Of a DNA stretch of 64,000 bases, positions 53,296 through 62,026 are shown piece after piece. The DNA is taken from assembly GCF_015680705.1 (NCBI RefSeq), contig NZ_JADNYP010000020.1, positions 17,781-81,780 of the forward strand. The letters are read 5' to 3'. This stretch comes from Pseudomonas fulva. Its GTDB lineage: Bacteria; Pseudomonadota; Gammaproteobacteria; Pseudomonadales; Pseudomonadaceae. The notes beneath the pieces are model-generated. The model searched no databases. It was not told the origin of the DNA and saw nothing but the letters and a program-made list of their open reading frames with translations. Numbering within the stretch: position 1 is the first letter of the stretch; each line of letters begins with the position of its first letter. The position numbers were made by a program, and so were the translations under genes.

Positions 53296-54762
53296 ATGGT
53301 TCCCGTTATCGCCCTGGTGGGTCGGCCGAACGTCGGCAAGTCCACCATGTTCAACCGCCTGACCAAGACCCGTGACGCCATCGTCGGCGATCTTTCGGGC
53401 CTGACTCGCGACCGCCAGTACGGCGAGGCGCGCTGGCAGGGTCGCTCCTTCATCCTCATCGACACCGGTGGCATCACCGGCGACGAAGTCGGCATGGACG
53501 AGAAGATGGCCGAGCAGTCGCTCATGGCCATCGAGGAAGCCGACTACGTATTGTTCCTGGTCGACGCGCGTGCCGGCATGACCGCGGCGGACCAGATGAT
53601 CGCCGAGCACCTGCGCAAGCGCAACAAGCAGGCCGTGCTGGTAGCCAACAAGATCGACAACATCGACCCGGATACCGCGCGTGCCGAGTTCTCTCCGCTG
53701 GGCATGGGCAACGCCATCCCGGTGGCCGGCTCGCAAGGGCGTGGCGTCAACGCGCTGATGGAAACAGTGCTCGGTCACCTGCCGCGCGACAAGGAAGACG
53801 AGGCCCTGGACGAAGACGTCGCAGAGGGCGAGGAGGCCGCGCGCATCCCCGGCCCGAGCGAAAAGGATGGCATCAAGATCGCCATCATCGGGCGACCGAA
53901 CGTGGGCAAGTCGACCCTGGTCAACCGCATGCTCGGCGAAGAGCGAGTGGTGGTCTACGATCAGCCAGGCACCACGCGCGACAGCATCTACATTCCATTC
54001 GAGCGTGATGAAGAGAAGTACACCCTGATCGATACCGCCGGGGTGCGCAAGCGCGGCAAGATCCACGAGGAAGTCGAGAAGTTCTCGGTGGTCAAGACAC
54101 TCCAGGCGATCAAGGACGCCAACGTGGTGATCTTCGTCATGGACGCGCGCGAAGGCGTGGTCGATCACGACCTGAACCTGCTCGGTTTCGCCCTGGAAGC
54201 CGGTCGTGCCATCGTCATTGCCCTGAACAAGTGGGACGGCATGGCGCCGAGCGAGCGGGACTATGTCAAGACCGAACTGGAGCGCCGGCTGTTCTTCGTC
54301 GACTTCGCGGACATCCACTTCATTTCCGCCCTGCACGGCACTGGTGTCGGCCACCTGTACAAGTCGGTACAGGCATCGTTCAAGTCGGCCGTCACCCGCT
54401 GGCCGACCAGCCGCCTTACGCAGATCCTCGAGGATGCGGTCAGCGAACACCAGCCGCCGATGGTCAATGGCCGTCGCATCAAGCTGCGCTACGCTCACCT
54501 GGGAGGCGCCAACCCGCCGATCATCGTGATCCACGGCAACCAGGTCGACAAGGTCCCGCGTTCCTATTCGCGCTACCTGGAAAACACCTACCGCCGGGTG
54601 CTCAAGCTGGTCGGCACGCCGATCCGCATCGAGTACAAGGGCAGCGACAACCCCTACGAGGGCAACAAGAACACGCTGACCGATCGTCAGGTCAACAAGA
54701 AGCGCCGACTGATGTCTCACCACAAGAAGGCCGAGAAAAAACGCAAGGACAAGCGCAGGTAA
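53296..54762 (+). CDS. der: Ribosome-assembly GTPase Der (EngA)
   Basis: A 488-residue protein with two tandem G domains. P-loops GRPNVGKST occur at residues 9-17 and again near 201-209, each with its own NKxD (NKID and NKWD). A KH-like C-terminal domain and a basic tail (KKAEKKRKDKRR) follow. It acts in 50S subunit maturation. ATG 53296 has GGAGAG upstream; the open frame upstream has no conserved content. Confidence 0.97.
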   Translation: MVPVIALVGRPNVGKSTMFNRLTKTRDAIVGDLSGLTRDRQYGEARWQGRSFILIDTGGITGDEVGMDEKMAEQSLMAIEEADYVLFLVDARAGMTAADQMIAEHLRKRNKQAVLVANKIDNIDPDTARAEFSPLGMGNAIPVAGSQGRGVNALMETVLGHLPRDKEDEALDEDVAEGEEAARIPGPSEKDGIKIAIIGRPNVGKSTLVNRMLGEERVVVYDQPGTTRDSIYIPFERDEEKYTLIDTAGVRKRGKIHEEVEKFSVVKTLQAIKDANVVIFVMDAREGVVDHDLNLLGFALEAGRAIVIALNKWDGMAPSERDYVKTELERRLFFVDFADIHFISALHGTGVGHLYKSVQASFKSAVTRWPTSRLTQILEDAVSEHQPPMVNGRRIKLRYAHLGGANPPIIVIHGNQVDKVPRSYSRYLENTYRRVLKLVGTPIRIEYKGSDNPYEGNKNTLTDRQVNKKRRLMSHHKKAEKKRKDKRR

Positions 54763-54765
54763 GCG

Positions 54766-54837
54766 GCAAGCTGCAAGCTCATCGAGGCGTCTGCAGGACA
54801 GGTATCTGCTCTGATGGCTTGCAGCTTGCAGCTTGCA
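54766..54837. repeat. GCAAGCTGCAAGC inverted repeat element
   Basis: GCAAGCTGCAAGC (54766-54778) is perfectly complementary to GCTTGCAGCTTGC (54817-54829). The right arm continues as three tandem GCTTGCA units (54817-54837). It lies between der and the aminotransferase gene. A looser copy is at 30832-30902. It can form a long hairpin in the mRNA. Confidence 0.7.
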
Positions 54838-54862
54838 GCGGCCCAGCACCTACGGAGAGCCC

Positions 54863-56011
54863 ATGATCGACAGCAAGTTGCCGAACGTCGGCATGACCAT
54901 TTTCACCACCATGTCGCAGCTCGCTGCCCAGACTGGCGCGCTCAATCTGTCCCAGGGGTTTCCGGACTTCGACGGGCCGCAAGCCTTGCTCGATGCGGTC
55001 GGGCGGCACGTGGCGGCCGGGCACAACCAGTACGCGCCCATGACTGGCTTGCCGGCGCTGCGCCAGCAGGTGGCGGCGAAGATCTTCCAGTCTCATGCCA
55101 TCGAGGTCGATCCAGACCTGCATGTGACCATTACTCCAGGCGCCACGGCGGCGATCTTCTGCGCCATCCAGGCAGTCGTGCGGCCGGGAGACGAGGTGAT
55201 CGTCTTCGACCCGTGCTATGACAGCTATGACCCCGCGGTCACGCTGGCAGGCGGACGCTGCGTGCATGTGCAGCTGAGCGATGGAAACTTCGCGATCGAC
55301 TGGCAACGGTTTTCGGATGCGCTGAGTCCGCGTACCCGCATGGTCGTGCTCAATTCTCCGCACAACCCCAGCGGAGCCTTGATCACCAGGGAGGACCTGG
55401 ACCGGTTGGCCGGGTTGATTCGTGGGCGTGATATTCACATCCTCAGCGACGAGGTCTACGAGCATCTGGTCTATGACGCAGTGGCGCATGCCAGCGTGCT
55501 CAGGCACGAAGAGCTGTATGCCCGGGCCTTCGTGGTCAGTTCGTTCGGCAAGACCTACCATGTCACTGGCTGGAAGACCGGCTACGTCGTCGCTCCGGCC
55601 GAACTGACCGCGGAGCTGCGCAAGGTCCACCAGTACGTCAACTTCTGCGGCGTGACTCCGTTGCAGCACGCACTGGCCGACTTCATGGCCGAACATCCTG
55701 AACATGTGCAGCGGTTGCCGGCCTTCTACCAGGCCAAGCGCGACCTGTTCTGCGACCTGCTGGCGCAGTCGCGCTTGAGCTTGCGGCGCGCGGCCGGTAC
55801 CTATTTCCAACTGGTCGACTACAGCGCCATCCGTCCGGACCTGGACGATGTGCAGATGGCCTCCTGGCTGACCCGCGAGCATGGCGTGGCGAGCATTCCG
55901 GTCTCGGTGTTCTACCAGCAGCCGGTGCCTGGACAGCGCCTGATCAGGCTGTGCTTCGCCAAACGTGAGGAGACGCTGCGTCAGGCAGCGGAAAGACTAT
56001 GCGCGATCTGA
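54863..56011 (+). CDS. Methionine-type aminotransferase (YbdL/KAT-II-like)
   Basis: A 382-residue class I PLP aminotransferase. SSFGKTYHVTGWKTGY holds the PLP lysine, NSPHNPSGA the substrate/cofactor Asn, and NLSQGFPDFDGP the N-terminal lid. Relatives (YbdL) transaminate methionine, glutamine and aromatic amino acids. It overlaps the omega-amidase gene by 13 bases. The pairing of transaminase and omega-amidase salvages 4-methylthio-2-oxobutyrate using glutamine. Confidence 0.93.
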   Translation: MIDSKLPNVGMTIFTTMSQLAAQTGALNLSQGFPDFDGPQALLDAVGRHVAAGHNQYAPMTGLPALRQQVAAKIFQSHAIEVDPDLHVTITPGATAAIFCAIQAVVRPGDEVIVFDPCYDSYDPAVTLAGGRCVHVQLSDGNFAIDWQRFSDALSPRTRMVVLNSPHNPSGALITREDLDRLAGLIRGRDIHILSDEVYEHLVYDAVAHASVLRHEELYARAFVVSSFGKTYHVTGWKTGYVVAPAELTAELRKVHQYVNFCGVTPLQHALADFMAEHPEHVQRLPAFYQAKRDLFCDLLAQSRLSLRRAAGTYFQLVDYSAIRPDLDDVQMASWLTREHGVASIPVSVFYQQPVPGQRLIRLCFAKREETLRQAAERLCAI

Positions 56012-56790
56012 CCCAATTGCCCGACCTGCAGGTTGCCCTTGTGCAGACCAGCCTCGTCTGGCATGACCGCGAGGCCAACTTCGTTCATTTCGACATGCTG
56101 TTGCAGCAGGCCAGCGGCATGGACCTGGTCATCCTGCCGGAAATGTTCACTACCGGCTTTTCCATGGAGTCCGAGCGCCTGGCCGAGCCCGAGAACGGTC
56201 CGACCTATGCCTGGATGCGGAGCCAGGCCGCCCGCCTGGGCGCGGTGGTGACCGGCAGCCTGATCGTCCTGGCTGCCGATGGCAGCCATCGCAACCGGCT
56301 GCTGTGGGCGCGCCCGGACGGAGAAATCCTGCATTACGACAAGCGCCATCTGTTCCGCATGGCGGGTGAACATGAGCACTACACGGCTGGCGAGCGACAG
56401 GTACGGTTCGAACTCAAGGGCTGGCGTATTCGCCCGTTGATCTGCTACGACCTGCGCTTCCCGGTGTGGAGCCGCGATCCGCAGGATACCGACCTGCTGC
56501 TGTACACCGCCAACTGGCCCGCGGCGCGGCGTCATCACTGGAACCGCCTGCTACCGGCACGGGGCATCGAAAACCTGTGCTATGTGGCGGCGGTGAACCG
56601 TATCGGCCTCGATGGCAAGAGCTTCGCCTATGCAGGCGACAGCCAGGTGCTGGACTTCCAGGGCGAGACCATGCTCAACGCCGGCGAGGCCGACGGGGTC
56701 TTCAAGGTGACGCTCAAAGCGGCCGACCTGGCTGCCTACCGCACTCGCTTCCCGGCCAACCTGGATGCCGATACCTTCGAACTGCGCTGA
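55999..56790 (+). CDS. Omega-amidase, nitrilase superfamily (YafV-like)
   Basis: A 263-residue carbon-nitrogen hydrolase with the Glu-Lys-Cys triad at Glu48 (LPEMF), Lys115 (YDKRHLF) and Cys149 (LICYDLRFPVW). YafV-type enzymes hydrolyse 2-oxoglutaramate, removing the product of glutamine transaminases. The ATG lies inside the end of the aminotransferase gene, so the two are translationally coupled. Confidence 0.94.
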   Translation: MRDLTQLPDLQVALVQTSLVWHDREANFVHFDMLLQQASGMDLVILPEMFTTGFSMESERLAEPENGPTYAWMRSQAARLGAVVTGSLIVLAADGSHRNRLLWARPDGEILHYDKRHLFRMAGEHEHYTAGERQVRFELKGWRIRPLICYDLRFPVWSRDPQDTDLLLYTANWPAARRHHWNRLLPARGIENLCYVAAVNRIGLDGKSFAYAGDSQVLDFQGETMLNAGEADGVFKVTLKAADLAAYRTRFPANLDADTFELR

Positions 56791-56810
56791 GTTTGCGTGC
56801 ACCGCTTGCG

Positions 56811-56829
56811 GGCCAGGCGCTGCCTGGCC
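56811..56829. terminator. Hairpin between convergent amidase and reductase genes
   Basis: GGCCAGGC (56811-56818) and GCCTGGCC (56822-56829) form a perfect 8-bp stem with a GCT loop between the two convergent stops. No T-run follows. Confidence 0.55.
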
Positions 56830-56843
56830 AAGCATGCCGGCGG

Positions 56844-59396
56844 TCAGTAGACGTCCCGACGATAGCGCCCGTCCTCGATCATTTTCTGCAGTTCGTGCTT
56901 GCCCAGAACGTCCTGCAGCACCGCATCCACCCCGCTGGCCATGCCCAGCAGGCTACCGCAAATGTAGATGCAGGCACCTTCTCGCACCCAGCGGCGCAGT
57001 TCCTCGGCCTGCTCGGCCAGTGCATCCTGGACATAGTGCTTGTGCGCCTGGTCACGTGAGAACGCCAGGTCCAGCCGCGCCAGGTCGCCACAGGCCAGCC
57101 ATTGCCGAAGCTCTGTGGCGCAGAAGAAATCATGCGCACGGTGACGTTCGCCGAACAGCAGCCAGTTGCGTCGCTCGCCAGCGGCAATGCGGGCCTTGAG
57201 CAGGCTGCGCAAGCCTGCCAGGCCGGTACCATTGCCGATCAGGATCATGGGCGCCGGTGCTTCGGGCAAGTGAAAGGCACTGTTGCGGCGCACGCGCAGG
57301 CTGGTGCTACCACCTACGGCAAGATGTTCGGTCAGCCAGCCGGAGCCCAGGCCCAGCTGGCCGTCAGGCTGGCGCTCCTGGCGCACGATCAGTTCGAGAA
57401 TGCCGTCACTGGCAATCGAGGCGATGGAGTAGTCGCGTGGTGCGATCAGTGCCAGGCTGTCTACTACCGCTTGCGCATGCAGACCGACCAGATGCTCGCG
57501 ACCGGTAGGCAAGTGACGGATCGTCAGGGCATGGCCCAGGGTCATGGGCAAACCATCGAGCTGCACCGGCTCGCTGGCCTCCAGGCCGAGGCCGCGCAGA
57601 AATGCCTGGATACTCGCCTGGCCATTGCAGGGTTTCACTTCCACCAGGTCGCCGGCTTCCCAGGTCGCAGGTGTCTCCGGACGCAGGCCTAGCAGGTAGA
57701 CTGCACGTCCCTGGCTGCCAGGGTTGAGCAGGGTGCGCTGGCAAAGCGTCCAGCTGCCATGCATGGGCGGCTTCCAGGCTGGCGCGACCTGAGCTCCGGT
57801 CAGTCCGGCCAATGCCTGGTGCCACTGCTGTAACGCTACAGGGTTGCCATCGTCGACTTCGATTGGCGCGAAGACGCTGCTGGCGCCACGCGCCTCGAGC
57901 CAGGCCTGCAGGCGTCGGGCGAACCCGCAGAAAGAGGGATAGCGGCGATCACCAATCGCGAGCAAGGCATAGTGCAGGTGCGACAGCGACCATGGCTGGC
58001 CGAGCGCCCTGCGCTCGAAGCCACGCGCACTGTCGGGCGCCTCGCCGTCACCGAAGGTGCTGACCACGAACAGGACCCGACGCGCCTCGCGCAGTTCACG
58101 CTCGTCCAGCTCGGCCAGCGGCCTGACCCGCGCCGGCAGGCCCGCGGCCTGCAGTTGTTCGGCCGTCTGCCAGGCCAACTGTTCGGCGAAGCCGCTTTGG
58201 CTGGCGAAGCCTACCAGCCAGGCGTCGCTCGTGCCTGGGGTGTCCCGAAGTCGATCACGCGCGGCCCGCACCTGCCGCTGCTTGCGTCGGCGATCGAGAT
58301 ACAGCAGCCAACCGGTCACGAAGAACACCGGCATGCCCAGGCTGGCGATGGTCACGATGATGCGTCCGGGCAGGCCGAAGTAGCTGCCCACATGCAGGGC
58401 ATAGACGCTGGCCAACAGTTGCGCCTTGAAGGATTTGTCGGCGAAGCGTTCGTGGCGCGCGATCTGCCCAGTGGCAGGGTCGAGGGTCAGGCTGTCGAAG
58501 GCTCGTTCGTGCGGCGCATCGGCAAGCAGGTAGAAAACCATGGCTGGCTGGCCGTCCTGGGCTGGCAAGCGCAGGTTGTAGCTGGCCAATCCAGGACCCG
58601 CCGCGCCCTGCAGGCTGGTCCACAGCGCATCGTAGTTCACTACCGGGCGTGACGCCTCGCCAATGGGCTGTGCGACCCGGCCATGACCGCGCTGCTCGCC
58701 GTTGCCGCGTGTTTGGCCGGTTGCTGGCGCATCGGCCAGCAGCTTGTTCAGGCCTGAGCGATACCATTCGTATGACCAGAACAGGCCGGTCAGTGCGAAC
58801 AACAGGTAGAACAGAAGGCACCAGGTGCCTGCCACCGCATGCAAGTCCCAGTTGAACGCGCGGCCCTTGCGTGCCCAGTCCAGGGTCAACCAGGCACGCC
58901 AGTCCAGGGCCCGGCGCGGCCAGCGCAGGTAGAGGCCGGAAAGGCAGAAGAAGATCAGCATCAAGGTGCAGGCCCCGGTGATCTGTCGGCCGCTATCGCC
59001 CATGGCCAGGAAGCGATGCAGTTGCAGCATCAGGTTGAAGAAGTCCTGGCCCGCGGCAGGGCCCAGGAGCTCACCCGTGTAAGGATCGGCATGGTGCAAC
59101 TGACCGCGACGCTCTCCAGGTGGCGGGGTGAAGAAGACCCGTGCGGCATTGCCGTCGCGGGTGTCGACCCATAGCATCGAGACCTGCTCGCCCTGTGCTG
59201 CCTCGACGCGGCGGACCAGCTCGGCGGGCGGCAGAACGCTCTCCTGGCGGACCTGAACCTTCATGACATCGGCATTGAACAGGCGCAGCAGTTCATCCTG
59301 GAACGACCAGATGGCCCCGGTAATGCCCATCACGCTCAGTACCAACCCGGCGGTGATTCCGAAGAACCAGTGCAGTTGAAACAGTATTCTCTTCAC
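56844..59396 (-). CDS. PepSY-domain membrane flavoreductase (putative ferric-siderophore reductase)
   Basis: An 850-residue fusion. The N-terminal PepSY-TM part has about four membrane helices (residues 8-30, 130-150, 185-210, 345-370). A flavodoxin domain (SQSGFAEQLAWQTAEQLQAA, near 400-540) and a CysJ-like FAD/NAD(P)H reductase (RDYSIASIA, then LIGNGTGLAGL) follow, ending in DVY. The start is GTG 59396. Similar proteins beside TonB receptors are thought to reduce ferric siderophores. No receptor gene is adjacent here. Confidence 0.9.
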   Translation of the reverse strand: MKRILFQLHWFFGITAGLVLSVMGITGAIWSFQDELLRLFNADVMKVQVRQESVLPPAELVRRVEAAQGEQVSMLWVDTRDGNAARVFFTPPPGERRGQLHHADPYTGELLGPAAGQDFFNLMLQLHRFLAMGDSGRQITGACTLMLIFFCLSGLYLRWPRRALDWRAWLTLDWARKGRAFNWDLHAVAGTWCLLFYLLFALTGLFWSYEWYRSGLNKLLADAPATGQTRGNGEQRGHGRVAQPIGEASRPVVNYDALWTSLQGAAGPGLASYNLRLPAQDGQPAMVFYLLADAPHERAFDSLTLDPATGQIARHERFADKSFKAQLLASVYALHVGSYFGLPGRIIVTIASLGMPVFFVTGWLLYLDRRRKQRQVRAARDRLRDTPGTSDAWLVGFASQSGFAEQLAWQTAEQLQAAGLPARVRPLAELDERELREARRVLFVVSTFGDGEAPDSARGFERRALGQPWSLSHLHYALLAIGDRRYPSFCGFARRLQAWLEARGASSVFAPIEVDDGNPVALQQWHQALAGLTGAQVAPAWKPPMHGSWTLCQRTLLNPGSQGRAVYLLGLRPETPATWEAGDLVEVKPCNGQASIQAFLRGLGLEASEPVQLDGLPMTLGHALTIRHLPTGREHLVGLHAQAVVDSLALIAPRDYSIASIASDGILELIVRQERQPDGQLGLGSGWLTEHLAVGGSTSLRVRRNSAFHLPEAPAPMILIGNGTGLAGLRSLLKARIAAGERRNWLLFGERHRAHDFFCATELRQWLACGDLARLDLAFSRDQAHKHYVQDALAEQAEELRRWVREGACIYICGSLLGMASGVDAVLQDVLGKHELQKMIEDGRYRRDVY

Positions 59397-59623
59397 TCAT
59401 CCCTACCTTGCATGACCATCTCCAGCGACGCGGCGAGCATTATGCCTTCCAATGCAAACAGTTCGCGCTCTCAAGAGCGACTTTTACCTTGTGCTGACAT
59501 TTGGTCGATCGAATGGCCACCGCGCCGGTCGCCGAGAGGCAGGCCCACCGGACCAGGAAACGCTGCTCGCTGCCTGGGCGCACCCGTGCATGAAATGTTC
59601 GAGCCTTCCAACCTGGGAGGATC

Positions 59624-60175
59624 ATGTTCATGCAATACATCCAGCAACGCTCTTTCATCGCTACGTTGACGTCCCGCACGCCGGGCTATGAAGGCATTCT
59701 CGATTCGGTGGAGCTGACCTCGAACTCGATGCTCGAGCGCAAGCACGAATGGTTGACTGTCTCGTCCATGCATTCGGTCCAGTCACAGCAAAGGTTCTGG
59801 TTTGGCTATTTCGATGGAGAGTATCCCGGCTATCGGGTCAGGGCAGTGGAGTTCGCCGAAGGGGATGCCCATTACGAGGCCTGGGATCTCAAAGGAAACT
59901 GGGTTGGCTACTACCTTACCCGCCCTGAACCTGTGCTGTGGCGCTTGTGGGCACATGGCGAGCGACTTGGCGTGCCCGAGGTCGGTGGGCAAGAGGGCGT
60001 GACCATTGCCGCGGTGGGGAGCGTGCCGCTGGGGGTGCGCAACAGGAAAGTCTACGAGAACCGCTATGTGCAGGCGGGCGGGGCGAACAAGCTGATCATG
60101 TGCCTGGGCGTCGAGCATGTGAACGTGCCGCTGTTCGATGGCTTCGACAGGCTCAGGCATATCCAGGGGCGCTGA
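59624..60175 (+). CDS. Hypothetical protein of unknown function
   Basis: A 183-residue protein I do not recognise. It has no signal peptide or membrane helix. An aromatic-rich middle (FWFGYFDGEYPGYRVRAVEF, residues about 58-77, and YEAWDLKGNWVGYYL) suggests a beta-sheet fold with a carbohydrate- or ligand-like surface. ATG 59624 has GGGAGGA about seven bases upstream; ATG 59630 is an alternative. It lies divergent from the reductase gene and convergent with speC. It reads like a genuine gene and not like a remnant. Confidence 0.75.
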   Translation: MFMQYIQQRSFIATLTSRTPGYEGILDSVELTSNSMLERKHEWLTVSSMHSVQSQQRFWFGYFDGEYPGYRVRAVEFAEGDAHYEAWDLKGNWVGYYLTRPEPVLWRLWAHGERLGVPEVGGQEGVTIAAVGSVPLGVRNRKVYENRYVQAGGANKLIMCLGVEHVNVPLFDGFDRLRHIQGR

Positions 60176-60195
60176 AGCCAGGCGCAGAAGGCGAG

Positions 60196-60222
60196 ACGGG
60201 GCCTTTCGGCCCCGTTGCGTTT
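60196..60222. terminator. Terminator between the unknown gene and speC
   Basis: ACGGGGCC (60196-60203) and GGCCCCGT (60208-60215) form a perfect 8-bp stem with a TTTC loop, followed by TGCGTTT on the plus strand. It lies between convergent genes and may serve both. Confidence 0.75.
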
Positions 60223-61384
60223 ACAGGTAGAACGCCTTGAGCGGCGGGAAGCCATTGAACTCCACGGCGCTGTAGCTGGTGGTATATGCCCCGGTGGAGA
60301 GCCAGTACAGGCGATCACCGCTGGCCAGGTTCAGGGGCAGGCCGTACTTGTAGTGCTCATACATGATGTCGGCGCTGTCGCAGGTCGGCCCGGCGATCAC
60401 TACTTCTTCCATCTCGCCCTTCTTTTCGGTCCAGATGGGAAACTTGATGGATTCGTCCATGGTTTCGATCAGGCCGGAGAACTTGCCCACATCGGTGTAC
60501 ACCCAGCGCTCCACGGCGGTACGGGACTTGCGTGCCACCAGCACCACTTCGCTGACCAGGATGCCAGCGTTGGCGATCAGCGAACGGCCTGGCTCGAGAA
60601 TGATTTCCGGCAGCTCGTCGCCGAAGTCTTCCCTGAGGAAGCGAATGATTTCCTCGGCATAGGTTTCCAGGCTGTTGGTGCGGGTAATGTAGTTGGCCGG
60701 GAAACCGCCACCCATGTTGATCATCTTCAGTTCGATGCCGTCTTCTTCGCGCAGGCGCTCGAAGATCACCTTGACCTTGGCGATGGCCGCGTCCCACACG
60801 CTGATGTCACGCTGTTGCGAGCCAACATGGAAGGACACGCCATAAGGGATCAGGCCAAGGTCACGCGCCAGGATCAGCAGATCCATGGCCATGTCCGTCT
60901 GGCAGCCGAACTTGCGCGAAAGCGGCCAGTCGGCGGTGGTGGAACCTTCGGTGAGGATGCGCACGTACACCTTCGACCCTGGCGCTGCCTTGGCAATGTT
61001 GCGCAGGTCGGCTTCCGAGTCGGTGGCGTACAGGCGCACACCCTTCTCGTAGAAGTAGCGGATGTCCTTGGCTTTCTTGATGGTGTTGCCGTAGCTGATG
61101 CGCTCGGCCGACACACCCTGGTTCATCACCTTGTCCAGCTCGTAGATCGAGGCGATGTCGAAATTCGATCCCTTGTCCTTGAGCAGGTCGATGATCTCGA
61201 CTGCCGGGTTGGCCTTGACGGCGTAGTACACCTTGGCGAACTCGAAGCCGGCGCGCAGGTCGTCATAGGCCTGGCTGATCATCTGGGTATCGATGAGAAC
61301 GAACGGGGTTTCCTGTGTATCGGCGAACGCCTTCATCTTCTGGAAGGTGTCGCGTGCGAAGTAATCTTCGACCTGGATCGACAT
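60221..61384 (-). CDS. speC: Ornithine/lysine decarboxylase (eukaryotic-type fold IV)
   Basis: A 387-residue PLP decarboxylase of the alanine-racemase fold, making putrescine (and perhaps cadaverine). YYAVKANP holds the PLP lysine (Lys58), SFHVGSQQRD and GGGFPANY are cofactor segments, and GPTCDSADIMYEHY carries the catalytic Cys. It is about half the length of the inducible E. coli-type decarboxylase. ATG 61384 has GGAG about nine bases upstream on the minus strand. Confidence 0.95.
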   Translation of the reverse strand: MSIQVEDYFARDTFQKMKAFADTQETPFVLIDTQMISQAYDDLRAGFEFAKVYYAVKANPAVEIIDLLKDKGSNFDIASIYELDKVMNQGVSAERISYGNTIKKAKDIRYFYEKGVRLYATDSEADLRNIAKAAPGSKVYVRILTEGSTTADWPLSRKFGCQTDMAMDLLILARDLGLIPYGVSFHVGSQQRDISVWDAAIAKVKVIFERLREEDGIELKMINMGGGFPANYITRTNSLETYAEEIIRFLREDFGDELPEIILEPGRSLIANAGILVSEVVLVARKSRTAVERWVYTDVGKFSGLIETMDESIKFPIWTEKKGEMEEVVIAGPTCDSADIMYEHYKYGLPLNLASGDRLYWLSTGAYTTSYSAVEFNGFPPLKAFYL

Positions 61385-61986
61385 GCTCAAGGACTCCATG
61401 GGCAAACTGAAAATTTAAGTGGCTGCAACTGAACACCCTCCGTATCCCCACTTTGGTTCGCCTACTTCCCAAGGCATGTCGCCGAAAGCAAGAAGGCAGC
61501 CGTGTCCGCGCGCGGAATGACAGTGGCCTTGCTGTCTCGTCGTCAGTACTTGAGCCGGATGGATCGTTTCCAGCATGGATGTTCGGCGCGCACTTTAGGG
61601 CGTGAAGCACGCAAGATCAATAGCCGATCCCGGCGCGTTCGTCGTGGATGGCCGGCCCATCACCCTAATGGACGACCCCTGTCACGGGCGGATGTTCCCG
61701 AGCGTGAACCGCCTGTCAAATATTGTGGAACCATGATGAATTGACGCTACGACAAGAACAGCTTCTTGCATCGACTCGTTCGACGAGTTTCGGCACGAAA
61801 CAAGTAAATAAGTTTGCCCGTGACACACTGTCGCTCAATATGAAAAGTCGATCCGCAAGGGCAAGCTGTGCATATTTATGGCCACCTCGGTTACAAGGCA
61901 GGGCGAGGCCGGGAGGAGAATCTTTTTGTGCTGGCGTGCCGGGCGCCGTTCATTCGGCGTCGCCAGGGAAGCGGGGTGCAGGGCAA
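61385..61986. other. Long intergenic region upstream of speC
   Basis: About 600 bases lie between speC and the ABC ATPase gene, both on the minus strand. No credible gene was found. The stretch 61725-61870 looks AT-richer than its surroundings and holds two tandem hairpins, CTCGT-TCG-ACGAG (61775-61787) and GTTTCG-GCA-CGAAAC (61787-61801). The speC promoter must lie here, but I cannot place it with confidence. Confidence 0.5.
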
Positions 61987-62010
61987 GCTGACGCCGTGGA
62001 CGGCGTCAGC
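61987..62010 (-). terminator. Hairpin downstream of the ABC importer operon
   Basis: GCTGACGCCGT (61987-61997) and ACGGCGTCAGC (62000-62010) form an 11-bp perfect inverted repeat 17 bases after the stop of the minus-strand ABC ATPase gene. Only a short TT follows on the minus strand, so it is a terminator-like hairpin with a weak tail. Confidence 0.6.
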
Positions 62011-62026
62011 GGTTCACAGGCTGGTT

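Noticed and set aside
59437..59455. 19-base dyad near the reductase start as a Fur box
   Set aside because: GCATTATGCCTTCCAATGC agrees with the Fur consensus at only a few positions; length alone is not enough.
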